Below are positions 44,336 to 57,800 of a stretch of 64,000 bases of DNA, in pieces; within the stretch, counting starts at the first letter, position 1, and every line of letters starts with the position of its first letter. Made by a program: the position numbers and the translations under genes. The stretch comes from Marthasterias glacialis (lineage: Eukaryota > Echinodermata > Asteroidea > Forcipulatida > Asteriidae): assembly GCA_911728455.2 (NCBI GenBank), contig OU452224.1:6762501-6826500 (forward strand), given 5' to 3'. The notes under the pieces are model-generated. The model worked only from the letters and a program-made list of their open reading frames with translations. It was not told where the DNA came from and did not search any database.

Positions 44336-45638
44336 GTACACGCAAGGCATACTGACTTCAGATGAGACATCATTTTATTAAGATTTTACTACACCTGTAT
44401 AAAAATGGTTTTGTTCTTATATCTATTCTTTAAACAATCTCAAATTTGGAAAAAAGAACACTTTTAACACGCCTTAGAACGTAGGAGACATTGTTATTAT
44501 GACATATACTGATAGGGAGGGCCATGTTCCAGATTCACTGGGAAGGGTAGGAGGGGTGGGGTGGGCTTTGGGGGCGAAGAATCCCTGTAAATTTGCAGTG
44601 TACCTAGAACTATTATATACTGGTTAGAGTGCTAACTTTGAGTTCCACATGTACACATTTTCTTAAGCCAAAAGGGGCCAATTTCATAAAGGGTCCAATT
44701 TCATAATAAGGGGCCAATTTTATCAATTTGTAAGGCGCTGTTCCATCAACATCATAGCACACAAGATAGAAATTAACATGGATAGAGGTGAGTTTTGAGA
44801 GCTTTACGCAATACAGGTAAACTAACAGATTCCTTCATGATAGTAGGAAGATTGTTCCCAATCACTGGCACGGCTACACTGAAAGCTTTTTGACCCAGAG
44901 CTTTTGTCTGCAAGGGGAACATTCAAGTGAGTGATGTGGGCAGAAGAAAACATACAGCTGCTTAAGGCGAAGCAAATTTTTCTACTTTACCAGAAAAATT
45001 TGCCTCAGCAAGAATATTTCACAGGTTAGCAAGAAAACTGCACGACCAGCTTGCGAGTTCACCATGGATTTGCATTGTTACATCAATCTCTTGTTTACAG
45101 TAAGCATCGGACGGTTAGCAGCAGTACATGTACTGTGAAATGGAACTTGCACAGTAAGCACAAAATCGGCTGTTAAGCCGTCAAGTTACAGTGTTAAACA
45201 GCTCTGTGAAATTTCTTTTTCATCGAACTCACGTTTATCTTGAAACTGATGCATGCTATTATTATGACAACTTGAACGTTAAGTGTGCAAAAGACTGCAC
45301 TCTTACAGATTGTGCGTTCAATTTAGAAATTTTATAACGCACAGACATGAACAAAATTCACAGATGTGCAAATAGCCAGACAAATACTGTAGAAAAATTT
45401 TTCGGCTTTTACGTAGGTTTGTCCACAAATATTGATGCGCCCACACGCAGCTTCAAAATGCAGGGTAACTTAGCTGCCCCCTTTGCCCCCCTGGCTACGA
45501 CACTGAATTGTAGATCCTATACAACGCAAATAGGTTGTTTTTGGAGGATTGAGGCAGTATACGCCCTACCTAAACTCTCCTCCAGGGAGCACATAATTGG
45601 TGGTTAAGAATAACGAATGAGCTCAATCATGAACAGCT
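44336..45638. other. Intergenic, no supported feature
   Basis: Repeats such as 'GGGGCCAATTT' (44690-44725) and TTAAGCCGTC-like words hint at old elements. No gene is evident. Confidence 0.4.
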
Positions 45639-45816
45639 ATCGACCTTTATCATGCTGCCACCATCTTGGTCATGTTCTCTGTATCCAATAACAGTAATAT
45701 ATGCTCATATTCGTTGCACTAAAAGGAACCAGACTATTTGCCCTTCCAGCCTCGGTTTGGTTACATTGGTTTGAATGGGAGAAAATCAAGATGGCCGCAC
45801 CATGATAAAGGTCTAT
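45639..45816. mobile_element. MITE, TAGACCTTTATCATG family, copy 1
   Basis: The left end CGACCTTTATCATGCTGCC and right end GGCCGCACCATGATAAAGGTCTA, given here as CACCATGATAAAGGTCTA, are inverted. The sequence is about 95% identical to 60682-60857 by eye. It lies just downstream of the MRPS9 stop, about 60 bp away. Confidence 0.85.
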
Positions 45817-45875
45817 TGTCATTACAAAAGAATACCCAGTAAAGTGGTATTCCTGACGGTGGACTGCGACTGCGA

Positions 45876-48800
45876 TCACCTTTTCTTCCAGGTGAACTTT
45901 TTCCTTGCCCCTTTCTGGCCAGGTTTCTTCCTCTCCTGAACGCGTGGGTCGGTTGTCAGAAGACCACCTGTGAAAGAGACAAAGGTCCGAGACATGGTAT
46001 GGGTTTATGGTTGATTGGTTTGGTAAAGATGTAAACGTGATGCCCAAAGGGCAATGCAGAGTGGCTGCAGATTGCGCCACAGCACCTTGTAAACCGTTAC
46101 ATGATGCTGTAAATAAATGGGTCTTATATTTCGAATATAGCTCTGTATACCTTTGGAGAAAAACAATGAGCACTTTGAGATAATAGTAATACGCAGTATA
46201 TTATTATGCAGTAATAATAATACGCAATAATAATACGCAGTTCTTATATAGCGCCTTATCACACACGATGGGCGTCTCAAAGCGCTCAGTATTTCTTCCT
46301 GCAAGGTATTTGGAATTACTTTTTCAGTATGAGACCTGTTCCTTTACATAGCACCATGTGCACCATGTAATGGTTCACAAGGTGCTGTGGTGCAATCTGC
46401 AGCCGATCAAACCAGGAACACTGGGGCGAACCCGTTCTCTTTGCGATAAGTGTACTGGGTTCTTTAACATGCATTACACATTAGATAGATGTTAATATTT
46501 GCATCGGGGGAATGAATGTAAATATTAACATCTATCTAACTGTTTGCGGTACCTGCCGCTAATAATACTGGATTCGAACTGGCCCCTCATCACCGGGCGT
46601 GCTCGGTGGTCTAGTGGTTAAGACATCTGCTCTTGTCATGCGGGAGTCGTGGGTTTGAATCCCACCCGAGTTGCCAGTGGATTTTTTTTCCCACAGGACT
46701 CAAAATCACAGTGTATACAGTGCTTATCACACATTGGTGAAAGGCAAATTGAAATTTACACAAATTACACAACACACGGGACCTATGGCTTTACGTCCCA
46801 TCCGAAGGACGAATCAATAATGGTCAAGTGTCTTGCTTAAAGACACAAGTGTCAAGACCGGGACTCGAACCCACACTCTGCTGATCAGAAACACCAGAGC
46901 TTGAGTCTGGTGTTCTTATCCGCTCGGCCACGACATGCCACAGATGCTCTCGGGTGTGATAAAGCACGATATAAGAACTGCGTATTCTTAATTTTTATTA
47001 ATGCATTCATTGATTTCCATTAAGAAATATCTTAATAAAGATACAGAACTGAAAACGCCTTGAAATGCAGTAACAAAATATACAGGTGTGTGATTGTACA
47101 AAAATTATAATTCTTGAAAACTTTGTTGTTTTGTACTTTTGGTTTGGAGATTTTTGAGGTTTAATGACTCTCTATATTACAAAAAATGGACATATAAAAT
47201 AGTTTGGTCTTGACAAGGGTTGTCTTTCTTGCCTTCAACCACTTGACGTTAGATGAAGTTTTTTTCAGTCAAACTTTTCCCAACTAAATTAAGGTGGATG
47301 TTTATTTACGTCTTGGAACAGTTTTGGAATGTCCTCTTTTGATTCAGTCGTTCGGGTCCGTTGACATACAACTACACCCCGGGACATTCCATTGTGTAGC
47401 GTGCACAGGGATGCACTCACTGTACTACACTTTTACACTTTGTTTCCACCGCACAAAGAGGGACGAAGGGTACTGGAATTCATGCTCTAAATCTCCCTTT
47501 TTCCCGGGGTCATTGTGTAATCCCCGATTCCAGACCTTCGCCCTTTTGTTGTGCAGACGAGAATTACAAGATATCAAAAAGCTGCCACCACTGTTTATCA
47601 TTGTCATTGTATTTGGCATATGGGAGGCAAGTCCAAGATTCCAGCATACCATGGCCATTTATCACCCCTGGCTTACAGCCAAGGTTCGGACATATTCACC
47701 GTGAAGGCATTCCATATTTTCTGAAAAGAATACGAAAGATCCCTGTCCATTTCATGACAACATTTGTCGTCTTTACTTTATTTAGTCAGGGTTTCATTGT
47801 GACAACGATACCCTAAAAAAAAAAAAAATACTTTGGAAGATATGAAAAGTTCCGAAAATCAATGCTGCCCATTTCTTTAAATTTAATACTGACGTAAAGT
47901 GGTTAAAACATCTTCACCTGGTTCAAGAAAATCTGAAAGTGAAGGGAGATCAATTAGAATTCTTGATACTCACAGGCCCGATAACTGAATAGGACAACTT
48001 ACCTTGCCTCATTTTCTCTACGGTATTATCATCTACAAAGCTGCGGAGGGCTTTGGCTGTGGCCAGCCTAATGGCCCCTGATTGGCCAGAGGGTCCGCCT
48101 CCGCTAACGTGACATTCCAGATCAAACCGGTTCATCATGCCAATGAAATGAAACGGGAACATAATCTGGATTCTGTTGGATCAAACCAATCAAAAAGATT
48201 TTTAAACAAACGACCGCGGCCGACTTTCATAGAACTGCTTGACCACAGAACAATTTTGCCAACCTCGTCACCATGGGCAGCGCCGTATCGATACCTCTCG
48301 TCTCTAACCCCTGGAAGGGAAGCACTGAAAAACAACGCTGATTGGCTCCCAAAACTGACTGCTTTGCGCGCCACTTGTTAAAACCTTTCGAGTGCCCTAA
48401 GGCACTTGTAGGGGCACTTAGTATGCGTTGTCAAAAAGAGTATGCGCATTGTAAAAAAAATCGCAGATTTATTTGCCGCGATCCTACTTTAAATAAATCA
48501 GTTTGACGCAGTCACCCTAAACTGCATACAGTTAGACAGGTCACAAATCAAAGACGATTGGGAGGGGACCAGTGTTGCTCTATGATTTGATGCTTCTTTT
48601 GCGGGATACCATATTTGAGCGGCGCGTAGAGTGGATCAGCCACAGGCCCAATTCAATTCTCCCATATTTTGGAAAAAAATTTCTTGTCACAATTCAAGGG
48701 GTTATGATCGAGCCAACCTCGGTACCAAACAAATGACGCGGCGAGATCAATTACCCCTGGGAACGAGGTTGCAATTTTGCTGGCCAGAAAAGATACTACC

Positions 48801-51800
48801 AGCCAAAAATATCATGTCAGCCAGCACTGGTGCCCTGCTTATCTTTTGTCGGCAGAGAAATTTGTATACCATTTTCTGCTTAAGCAGCCCTATGAATTAA
48901 TTGGAAGTAGTAAATAATTAAGCCTACATGACATGAACAATAAAGTCCCTTCCTTTAACAAAAACGGAAAGAAAAATTGTACCTTATAAGTACTAATGAA
49001 AACACATACTTTTACAGTTTAGAACTGTGACAAAATTACTTGGTGAAAAACGATTAATTCATAGAAAAACCACACTAAAATGAGAAATAAACCAATAATA
49101 AATGACTGAAGAAATGAATCAAAACTTGATTCTAATCCTTGATAAAAATGACTCTGGTTAACCCAGTGCCCTGTATTAAATACAAGATATTCTATGTATT
49201 TTATACAGTTGATACTGGATGATCTGTATATGTGCAAATAGAGTCTGAGCCAGTAAACGGGTGACGTTTTAAAACACGCCATTGTGTAACAAAGGGCGAA
49301 AAGTTTGGGAGTCAAACCCACACAAAGAGGACAGATGGTCTTGAATATTTTGCTGATTTTCGCCCATTATGCGGGGGTTACTGTAATCCCGGATTCCAGA
49401 CCTTTGTCCCTTTATTCCAAAGCTAGGGTTTAAGAATACAAGAAACATGTACATGTACAGTACAGTGCATGTAACTAAATAAATCAATCAATTGAATTAA
49501 ACATTCACAACATAATATGCACAGAAGTACAAAGCATGAAATATCAACAAAAGCAAAGCATGAAATATCTACAAAAGCAAAGCATGAAATATCAACAAAA
49601 GCAAAGCATGAAACATCAACAAATGCAAAGCATGAAATATCAACAAAAGCAAAGCATGAAATATCAACATAAGCAAAGCATGAAATATCAACAAATGCAA
49701 AGCATGAAATATCAACAAAAGCAAAGCATGAAACATCAACAAATGCAAAGCATGAAATATCAACAAAAGCAAAGCATGAAATATCAACATAAGCAAAGCA
49801 TGAAATATCAACAAACGCTAAGCATGAAATCAACAAAAGCAAGGCATGCAACACAGACCAACTTTACAATTTGTACAGAAAAAGCAGTAAAATATCAGTC
49901 ATTTCAATAAAATACAAATTCAAAAAATCGTTAATGGCCTAACGTTTCGACCCTAGCACAAAGTAGCAGAGTCTTTGTCTGGTCAAAGACTAAATGACAA
50001 CACAGCACACACGTACAAGTATACTGGAGTAACAAAAGCAGTCAAGTGGAAAGAAGTGAAAAGAGAGAGACAGAAAGCAGAAAGATGCAAGGAATGAACG
50101 ATGGAGAGGGAGACAAGAGGGGGGGGGGGGGTGTTTGGGGGAGTCACAAATATAAATTGTGAAAAATACTATTATTAAAAGACATTCATTCAAGGAAAAT
50201 CATGAGATTGGTCAGGAAGTAGTTCATACACAACTATAAGAAAGGGGTGTGGCGTTGAGTTTTGTTACAGGAAGGATCCCAGTAAATCACTAGGATACAA
50301 ATGTGATAACAAGGACTTCTACGCACCTGTTTTCCAATAAGCCAAAATAGTTGATGAAGCTCCGGCCGTTGACGGTGACTTGTCCACTTCCCTCGTCCAG
50401 GAGGGTCACCTTGGCCAAGGCTTCTTTCCTCTTACCCGTTCCTGTCGAGTATGCTCTACCAGATTCATCATACAAGACCTGAAAAGAACAAAACACCATT
50501 CTGACCATCAGGCCTGATACTTCATGGAGGCAATTGCCTCCGTTGCCCCCTGGTCATTGCCTTGGTGCCCTTGAAATGTTCCAATAAAAATTTACGATTT
50601 TCTCTTTTACGAGGTGCCCTTTATCAAGAAGTATATTTTTAATATCAAAAGGGATTTTTTTCCTTGAGGGTACCACTGGCACAAAGGAACCCTGATTTGA
50701 CAATGCCAAGAGAAGAAAGATTCTCTTTGTTGGATCGTCCGTTTTGTTTCTTGACCGAGAAAATTGTCAAATTCACACAGCGTGAATTGCAAAACATCGG
50801 CCGTTACCTACAGCATAGGAGTGGCACTAAACAAGGAACCATGGCTCACTCTGACTTACAATGTTGAATGTAATGAACAATGAACTCTGAATGAACAATG
50901 GTGGAAGCCTCTCGATACCTCAAAATCCCCTTCTTGGAACAAAATAACAAAGGTCTATAATCGGGGATTACACAAAAGCCGAGTATATGCACAACCTTTT
51001 TTTGTCCCTGTGTGGGTTGAATCGAATCGTTAGACGGTGTATGCGTGGTCTATGCATGATCCGTAGTTGAATGACCGGGCGACCTTTGGTCCGGTGGTGT
51101 TGTAAGATGACTTCCGTTTCCAGGCAGGGGAAACATTTGCGTGTAAACAGGACATCCGACACCAACTGCTTAAATAGTTGAGAACAAATCAAAATGCTCT
51201 TCTCTGAGCCAACACTCCTTCCAAAGAGATATTTCCACGTCGTTACAAGAAAAAAGTTCCTTGCACTACTGTGGCTTGCCCAAAAGACCGCGAAACGGAA
51301 AAGAAATAAACTATCAAGAGTTAATTTAAACTTACTGGTTCAATGACTTCACGGCTCAGTACAGCCACCAGATCATGCCTGAAATTGGCGATGTATCCCT
51401 CCGCCTCCTTAGCAAACGGCTGCTGTAAAATTCTCTCCATCAGTAAGAGGAACTTTTGATACTGGGGATGGAAAAATTAAGGTCAAGGGTCATATGCGCA
51501 ATATTTAATGACGCAAATATCAAAGGGTTCAGTGGATATACTGTGCCCGATATGTGGCAGAGGGAACCCCCCCACCACCATGTCCTATACTCTAAACACA
51601 CTCTTCCACTCTTGTACAGAAGTACACCCCCCGGGTATGCTCTAAAAAATTCTTGAGTTTCTGAGTTCCTAGGTTACCGATTACGCAGATTTGAACAAGC
51701 GACCTCTGGGTTACTGACTAAGCAGATTTGAACAAGCAACCTCCGGGTTATTGACTAAGCAGATTTGAATAAGCAACCTCCGGGTTATTGACTAAGCAGA

Positions 51801-54800
51801 TTTGAACAAGCAACCTCCGGGTTATTGAAATGACTGGAGAGGGATTTGAACAAACAATCTCTGGGTTATTGACTAAGCAGATTTGAACAAGCAACCTTCG
51901 GGTTATTGGCTAAGCAGCTTTGAAAAAGTGACCTCCAGGTTATTGAAATGACTGGAGAGGGATTTGAATAAGCAGCCTCCGGGTTATTGACTAAGCAGCT
52001 TTGAACAAGCATCCTCCAGGTTATTGAAATGACTGGAGAGGGATTTGAACAAGCAACCTCCGGGTTATTGACTAAGCAGCTTTGAACAAGCGACCTCCAG
52101 GTTATTGAAATGACTGGAGAGGGATTTGAACAAGCAACCTTCGGGTTATTGGCTAAGCAGCTTTGAACAAGCGACCTCCAGGTTATTGAAATGACTGGAG
52201 AGGGATTTGAATAAGCAGCCTCCGGGTTATTGACTAAGCAGCTTTGAACAAGCGACCTCCAGGTTATTGAAATGACTGGAGAGGGATTTGAACAAGCAAC
52301 CTCCGGGTTATTGGCTAAGCAGCTTTGAACAAGCGACCTCCAGGTTATTGAAATGACTGGAGAGGGATTTGAACAAGCAACCTCCGGGTTATTGACTAAG
52401 CAGATTTGAACAAGCGACCTCCAGGTTATTGAAATGACTGGAGAGGGATTTGAATAAGCAACCTCCGGGTTATTGACTAAGCAGCTTTGAACAAGCGACC
52501 TCCAGGTTATTGAAATGACTGGAGAGGGATTTGAATAAGCAACCTCCGGGTTATTGGCTAAGCAGCTTTGAACAAGCGACCTCCAGGTTATTGAAATGAC
52601 TGGAGAGGGATTTGAATAAGCAACCTCCGGGTTATTGGCTAAGCAGCTTTGAACAAGCGACCTCCAGGTTATTGAAATGACTGGAGAGGGATTTGAACAA
52701 GCAACCTCCGGGTTATTGACTAAGCAGATTTGAACAAGCGACCTCCAGGTTATTGAAATGACTGGAGAGGGATTTGAATAAGCAACCTCCGGGTTATTGA
52801 CTAAGCAGCTTTGAACAAGCGACCTCCAGGTTATTGAAATGACTGGAGAGGGATTTGAATAAGCAACCTCCGGGTTATTGGCTAAGCAGCTTTGAACAAG
52901 CGACCTCCAGGTTATTGAAATGACTGGAGAGGGATTTGAATAAGCAACCTCCGGGTTATTGACTAAGCAGATTTGAACAAGCAACCTCCGGGTTATTGAC
53001 TAAGCAGATTTGAACAAGCAACCTCCGGGTTATTGACTAAGCAGATTTGAACAAGCAACCTCTGGGTTATTGACTAAGCAGATTTGAACAAGCAACCTCT
53101 GGGTTATTGACTAAGCAGATTTGAACGAGCGACCTCTGGGTTACTGACTAAACAGATTTAAACGGAGGTAGCAGGTTCAAATCCCATTCTAGTCAGCAAG
53201 ACATTTGTAATGAGCGAGGTGCTCAGTTATGTTTGACCCTTGAAATAATCAGGAACATTTTACTTGGTTCGAGGCCGGGTACAAGAACTTCCCATGGTAA
53301 AGGCTCTTATAAAATATTATATATGGTTATTTACACCCCCCCCCCCCCCCCCGGCACACCCATTTAAGGACCCGCCAGTGTGAAATCACAAATCAGATTG
53401 AAAAAAGAACGTTATGCCCAAAGATTATAGAGCGTCGTAGGCGCAAGATGGGGAACTCTGGCTAAAATGTGCAATCTCACTGGACGCCATTTCAGCAAGT
53501 GACTCTATTGATACAACACTGATACGTGCGGACCAGTGTAGACAATGACAATTGCTATCAATGGGAAACACAGGCATTCACTTGCCGAAATGGCGCCCAT
53601 GCGTATTTCACTTTCCAACAGTAGATAAAGGCCCAGTTCCCCATCTTGCGCCTTCTGCGCTCTATAATCTTTGGTTATGCCTTGTTTCATCAAACTATAG
53701 GCTCAGGGGATTCAAAATGGCCCCCTGCCAAGCATACTTACATCACTATCAGATATTTCTTCAATAATTATCCGTTCTATTCCGCTCTTGTCTTTCCACT
53801 CACTCCTCCCAAGTTCCCTGAAAAATAACAAATAAATCCCGCACACACAAAATAAATGACAGGTTATTGCTTTTTTTTGGTAGGGTAAATGTCAACCCAT
53901 CCTTTAAATTTCACAAAACACAAAAACAAAACCTGTAGAAGTTGACATACATTTGTAGTTGGTCTCGTTTTTTTGAGACAACATTGAACAAATTGTCACC
54001 TTTGATAATTAAATATTTCAAAAATATAAATTATAATAATGACATTTTACATTTGAACTTGTGGTACCCTGACACAATCATTGGCATTTATTAGGGTCGT
54101 TTAAAGTATTAGGCCTAAAGCTCCTTACTCTATACTATTACTGCACCTAAAAACCATCTCAACTCCTTAGGAGTATGCAGCACCAGCAGCCAAAATGGCC
54201 GCATAGAGTGCTGATCATTCACATCAACAATCTTCACCCTTACAGGTAGCCATTTAGTCCTCAGAGATGAAATGCAATTATTATAAGTTATCACACTAGC
54301 GCGAGTGGAATACGGGAAAATATAGCGCTTCTACGTCCCATATCCCACGAGCGCGCGTGTGATAACGAGTTTATCTTCCAGTCAACTTCTTACTGCCTCA
54401 TGAAAACATACAATACAAATCACACGCGCAAATGTTTAAAAGTTAAGAGCGTTATTTGGTGAAGAGCAACACGCGCAACGCGCAAAGTTTAGAATGTTAT
54501 TTTGCACTGACCGCAGACAGAGCGTGTCGCATAATACTCTAAATACGCAGAGTGCAATATAGACTACTGGGAGTATGATATGGGCTTAGTATCACACTCC
54601 CGTTCAGCAATCTGATTGGAGGATTAGTGCGTACTGGAAGATAAAGTTAAATGTCCTGCCCAGACTTAGGTAAATCAGCCATCACAACCCATTATCAAAG
54701 CTCTAAAAAAGTGAAAAATTCACGTCTTGAGGACCTAATTTTCGGTAGATACACGCACTGTATAAGACTCTGGTATTATTGTTCTTATTATTAAAGTAGC

Positions 54801-57800
54801 AAAAACATCCACGCTTAACAATATAAGCGTATTTCACACGTTCGCGAGGATCTTTTATTTGTGCGCGTGCGTACTTATGTTACAAAGCTATTCGTCAGTT
54901 ACACAGCTAGCGCAGAAATTGGGCTGTAACCCTGTAAGTGAAGAACGGTGACCGTAAACGCAGAACTCTGCAGTAAGCAGAGCCATGAAATTAGGCCCAG
55001 AGCCGTGAGTCCGGTGTGCTAGACCGCTTGGCCACAACACGCTAGAATAAAAATCGTCTACTTACAGTTTCTCCGTGGTTGGATTCAGGATTCCTTTCTT
55101 GAAGCAAGCATCCTCGATAGCGATGACTCTTTGAAGCTCTGCGTAGGTTTTCTGTGCACAAGAATATCAGTCAAGTTGTAAACATTAAATATGTAGTAAT
55201 GCAATGGAATGGCCCAAAAGGAAAACCAGTTTAACTGCTTTAGCATACCCAGGATAAAGATATCTCAAAAATAAATAATAACAGGCATTGATCTTAACCG
55301 AGGCCACCGAGGCCATTGGCCTCATGCCCTGTCGAGTTGGCCAGCAGGCCCTTCAGAAAAATTGCACCATCTTGGCCAACATGCCCTTGTACAATTTCTC
55401 TGAGTTGGCCAGCAAAGGCCTTCCCCCCGTTTTTCTTAAGATCGAGGCCTGTAATAAGTCAGTATAATCTAAAATTATTAATGTCTGTTTAACATTTTGA
55501 CGCCGGATGGCCTGTAAACACGCAATTATTGTCCGAGCCAGCAAACGCAGGTCTTGTAAACACGCCATTGTGTAAAACCGGAAGACCAGAACAAAGGTTA
55601 CACCCGTTCATCTGGACACTTTGCTTCAGTGTATGCACTCACTGTGCAACGCTTTGTTTCACCCTCACAAAACGGACAAATGGTGTTGAATGTTTTGGCA
55701 AGTAAGCGAACATCTTGCTTTGCTTACAGTGAGCAGCGGGTATGAAATACAAATTCTGCTAATGGGTGCTCTGTAAGCAGGAAATGTTTGCTTAACCTGT
55801 TTTATGAAATTGGTCTCTGGGGCAAAAGACTGGTCTTGTGGTTATTTATTTCTTTATTTCTTTATTTTTTTATGGAAGTCGCCAGACACACAAGGCCAGT
55901 AAGCCACTCAAGGTGTGGGCTACAAATCAACTGGTTTTTCCAGGGGCCGTTGCCACCTACTCCTGGGGCTGAAACAGGGTAACCCCCTTTACCTGTTTAC
56001 CGTCCGTAAGGATGTAGGCTTGGGTATCATCCATCAGAAGCCTGGCTGGTAGAGCAGAAGGCTCTACCTCCCCAACTTTTATGGAGCAATTATGGTTAAG
56101 TGCCTTGCTCAAGGACACAAGTGTCATGACCGGGACTCGAACCCATACTCCGATGACTCAGCCACCAGAGCTTGAGTCCCACCCACAGACCACTCGGCCA
56201 CGCCACGCCACAAATACTCCAATGATAAGACTTATACTCAAATGATGAAACCTGTGAAAGTGCGCAGGTCTGTTCCCTTCACACATAAAAGCAGAACGTG
56301 GGAACTTAAGGGCAAGAGAGGTCAATGGGTGTCAGGGAAAAAGTAATCAGGAAAACTTTTCTACTCGACACAAAAACTCACGTGCATCAGGTTGTAGTAA
56401 TTTGGTTTCCCTGTGTAGAACATACAGTCAAAGGGGCGTCCGTCCACCGCAAACTGGGCAGCCTTCTGGGGTGGGTAAAACTCTGTCGGTGGGAGCATGA
56501 GGGGACGGGCAGTCTTCTCAAAGAGGCCGGATGGGAATAAATAGCGGATTGACCTCTGTGGACAAAATCAGTTGTTAAAAAAGACTAAAAATCAACCCAA
56601 TGCTTTTGTACCAAGAACTTTTTTTTAAAGGTTTGTGAGCAAAATCTAGATTGTTAGAGAACTATTATCAAATTACACAATGCAGGCATTTATAGTGCAG
56701 GTTTTTCCAAGTTGAGGTGATGGATTCACAGTTGAGGTGATGTATAGAAAAGTGACTATCCTCAGAGTATATTGTACATTACCTAATCACCTAAAAGATT
56801 GTACAGTGGCATGTCATTGCCGAGTGGTTTTTTGCATTGGACTCAAGTTCTGGTGGCTAAGTCATCAGGATGTGGGTTCGAATCCCGGTCATGACACCTG
56901 TGTCCTTGAGCAAGACACATAACTATAATTGCTTCAAATAGGGGAAGAGGCAGTCATGTTTGTCTCGCATCGGATCCATTTACCACTCCCTGTTCTTAGC
57001 TGTGCCATGTCTGTTTCTGCGCATTGGGGCAGGTTTCTATCCCTTCAAAAAAAGTAGCCCATACCTCGAGTGGCCTTTGGGCCTTGTGATGGGTGAATAA
57101 AAAAATAAAAAAAACCCCAAAACAAACAGTACATTAGCTGAGACAGTACACATAAAGCCATAGCTGCGGCCTAATTTCATAGAGCTGCTTAAGCAGAAAA
57201 TATTGCTTAAATATTTTCTGCTAAGCGAAAATGAGCAGGATACCAGTCAAAGATTGTACATGTGACATGGTACTTTGGCTGGTAATCTTATTATTATTTT
57301 GTTATGTAAGTTGTCCATCACAAGGGCCAATGGCCACTTGAGGTGTGGGCTACAGAAGGGATAGAAACCTGCCCCACCATGCCCAGTGCACAGAAACAAG
57401 ACATGGTGAAATATAAACACAACCCTCTTCACAGCACAGCTAGGAACAGGGAGGGGTAAATGAATCCGTTGCCAGACAAACATAACTGCCTCTTCCCCTA
57501 TTATTCTGGTAAGCAAAATGTTTATTGTGCGAAGCTACTTTTTGTGCTTAAGCAGCTCTATGAAATTGGGCCCTGGTGGGTTCAGACTTCAGAAACATTG
57601 GAGAAAAAGTCTAAGAATGCTTTAATTGGATATTTCTTAATATTCACCATCAGGACACAAATCACACTTTTCCAGTGGCATTTGTTTTAGCAACAAATAA
57701 TAACAATACTGGGTTTAGCTAGATACAAGTAGGTATTGTTTTGTGTTTTGACCCAAACAACAATTTGTGTTAAGCAGTACTTCCCCTGAGTCCTGTGAAA

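Noticed and set aside
47294-47704. 136-codon plus frame
   Set aside because: Contains words repeated at 49250-49400, 50940-51190 and 55490-55690, so it is repeat-derived.
48135-48374. 79-codon minus frame ([11 protein letters not shown]...)
   Set aside because: Overlaps the MRPS9 exon boundary in another frame; the true exon is set by the uS9 match and splice sites.
49423-49910. Frames of 124-143 codons on both strands
   Set aside because: By-product of the 24-bp tandem repeat.
49919-50000. Possible retroelement end (GGCCTAACGTTTCGACC, AGAGTCTTTGTCTGGTCAAA)
   Set aside because: Resembles words common in old retroelement ends, but too short to place in a family.
51866-52984. 372-codon open frame on the minus strand
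   Set aside because: It is the 81-bp satellite read in one frame; period divisible by three explains openness. No start context, no splice link.
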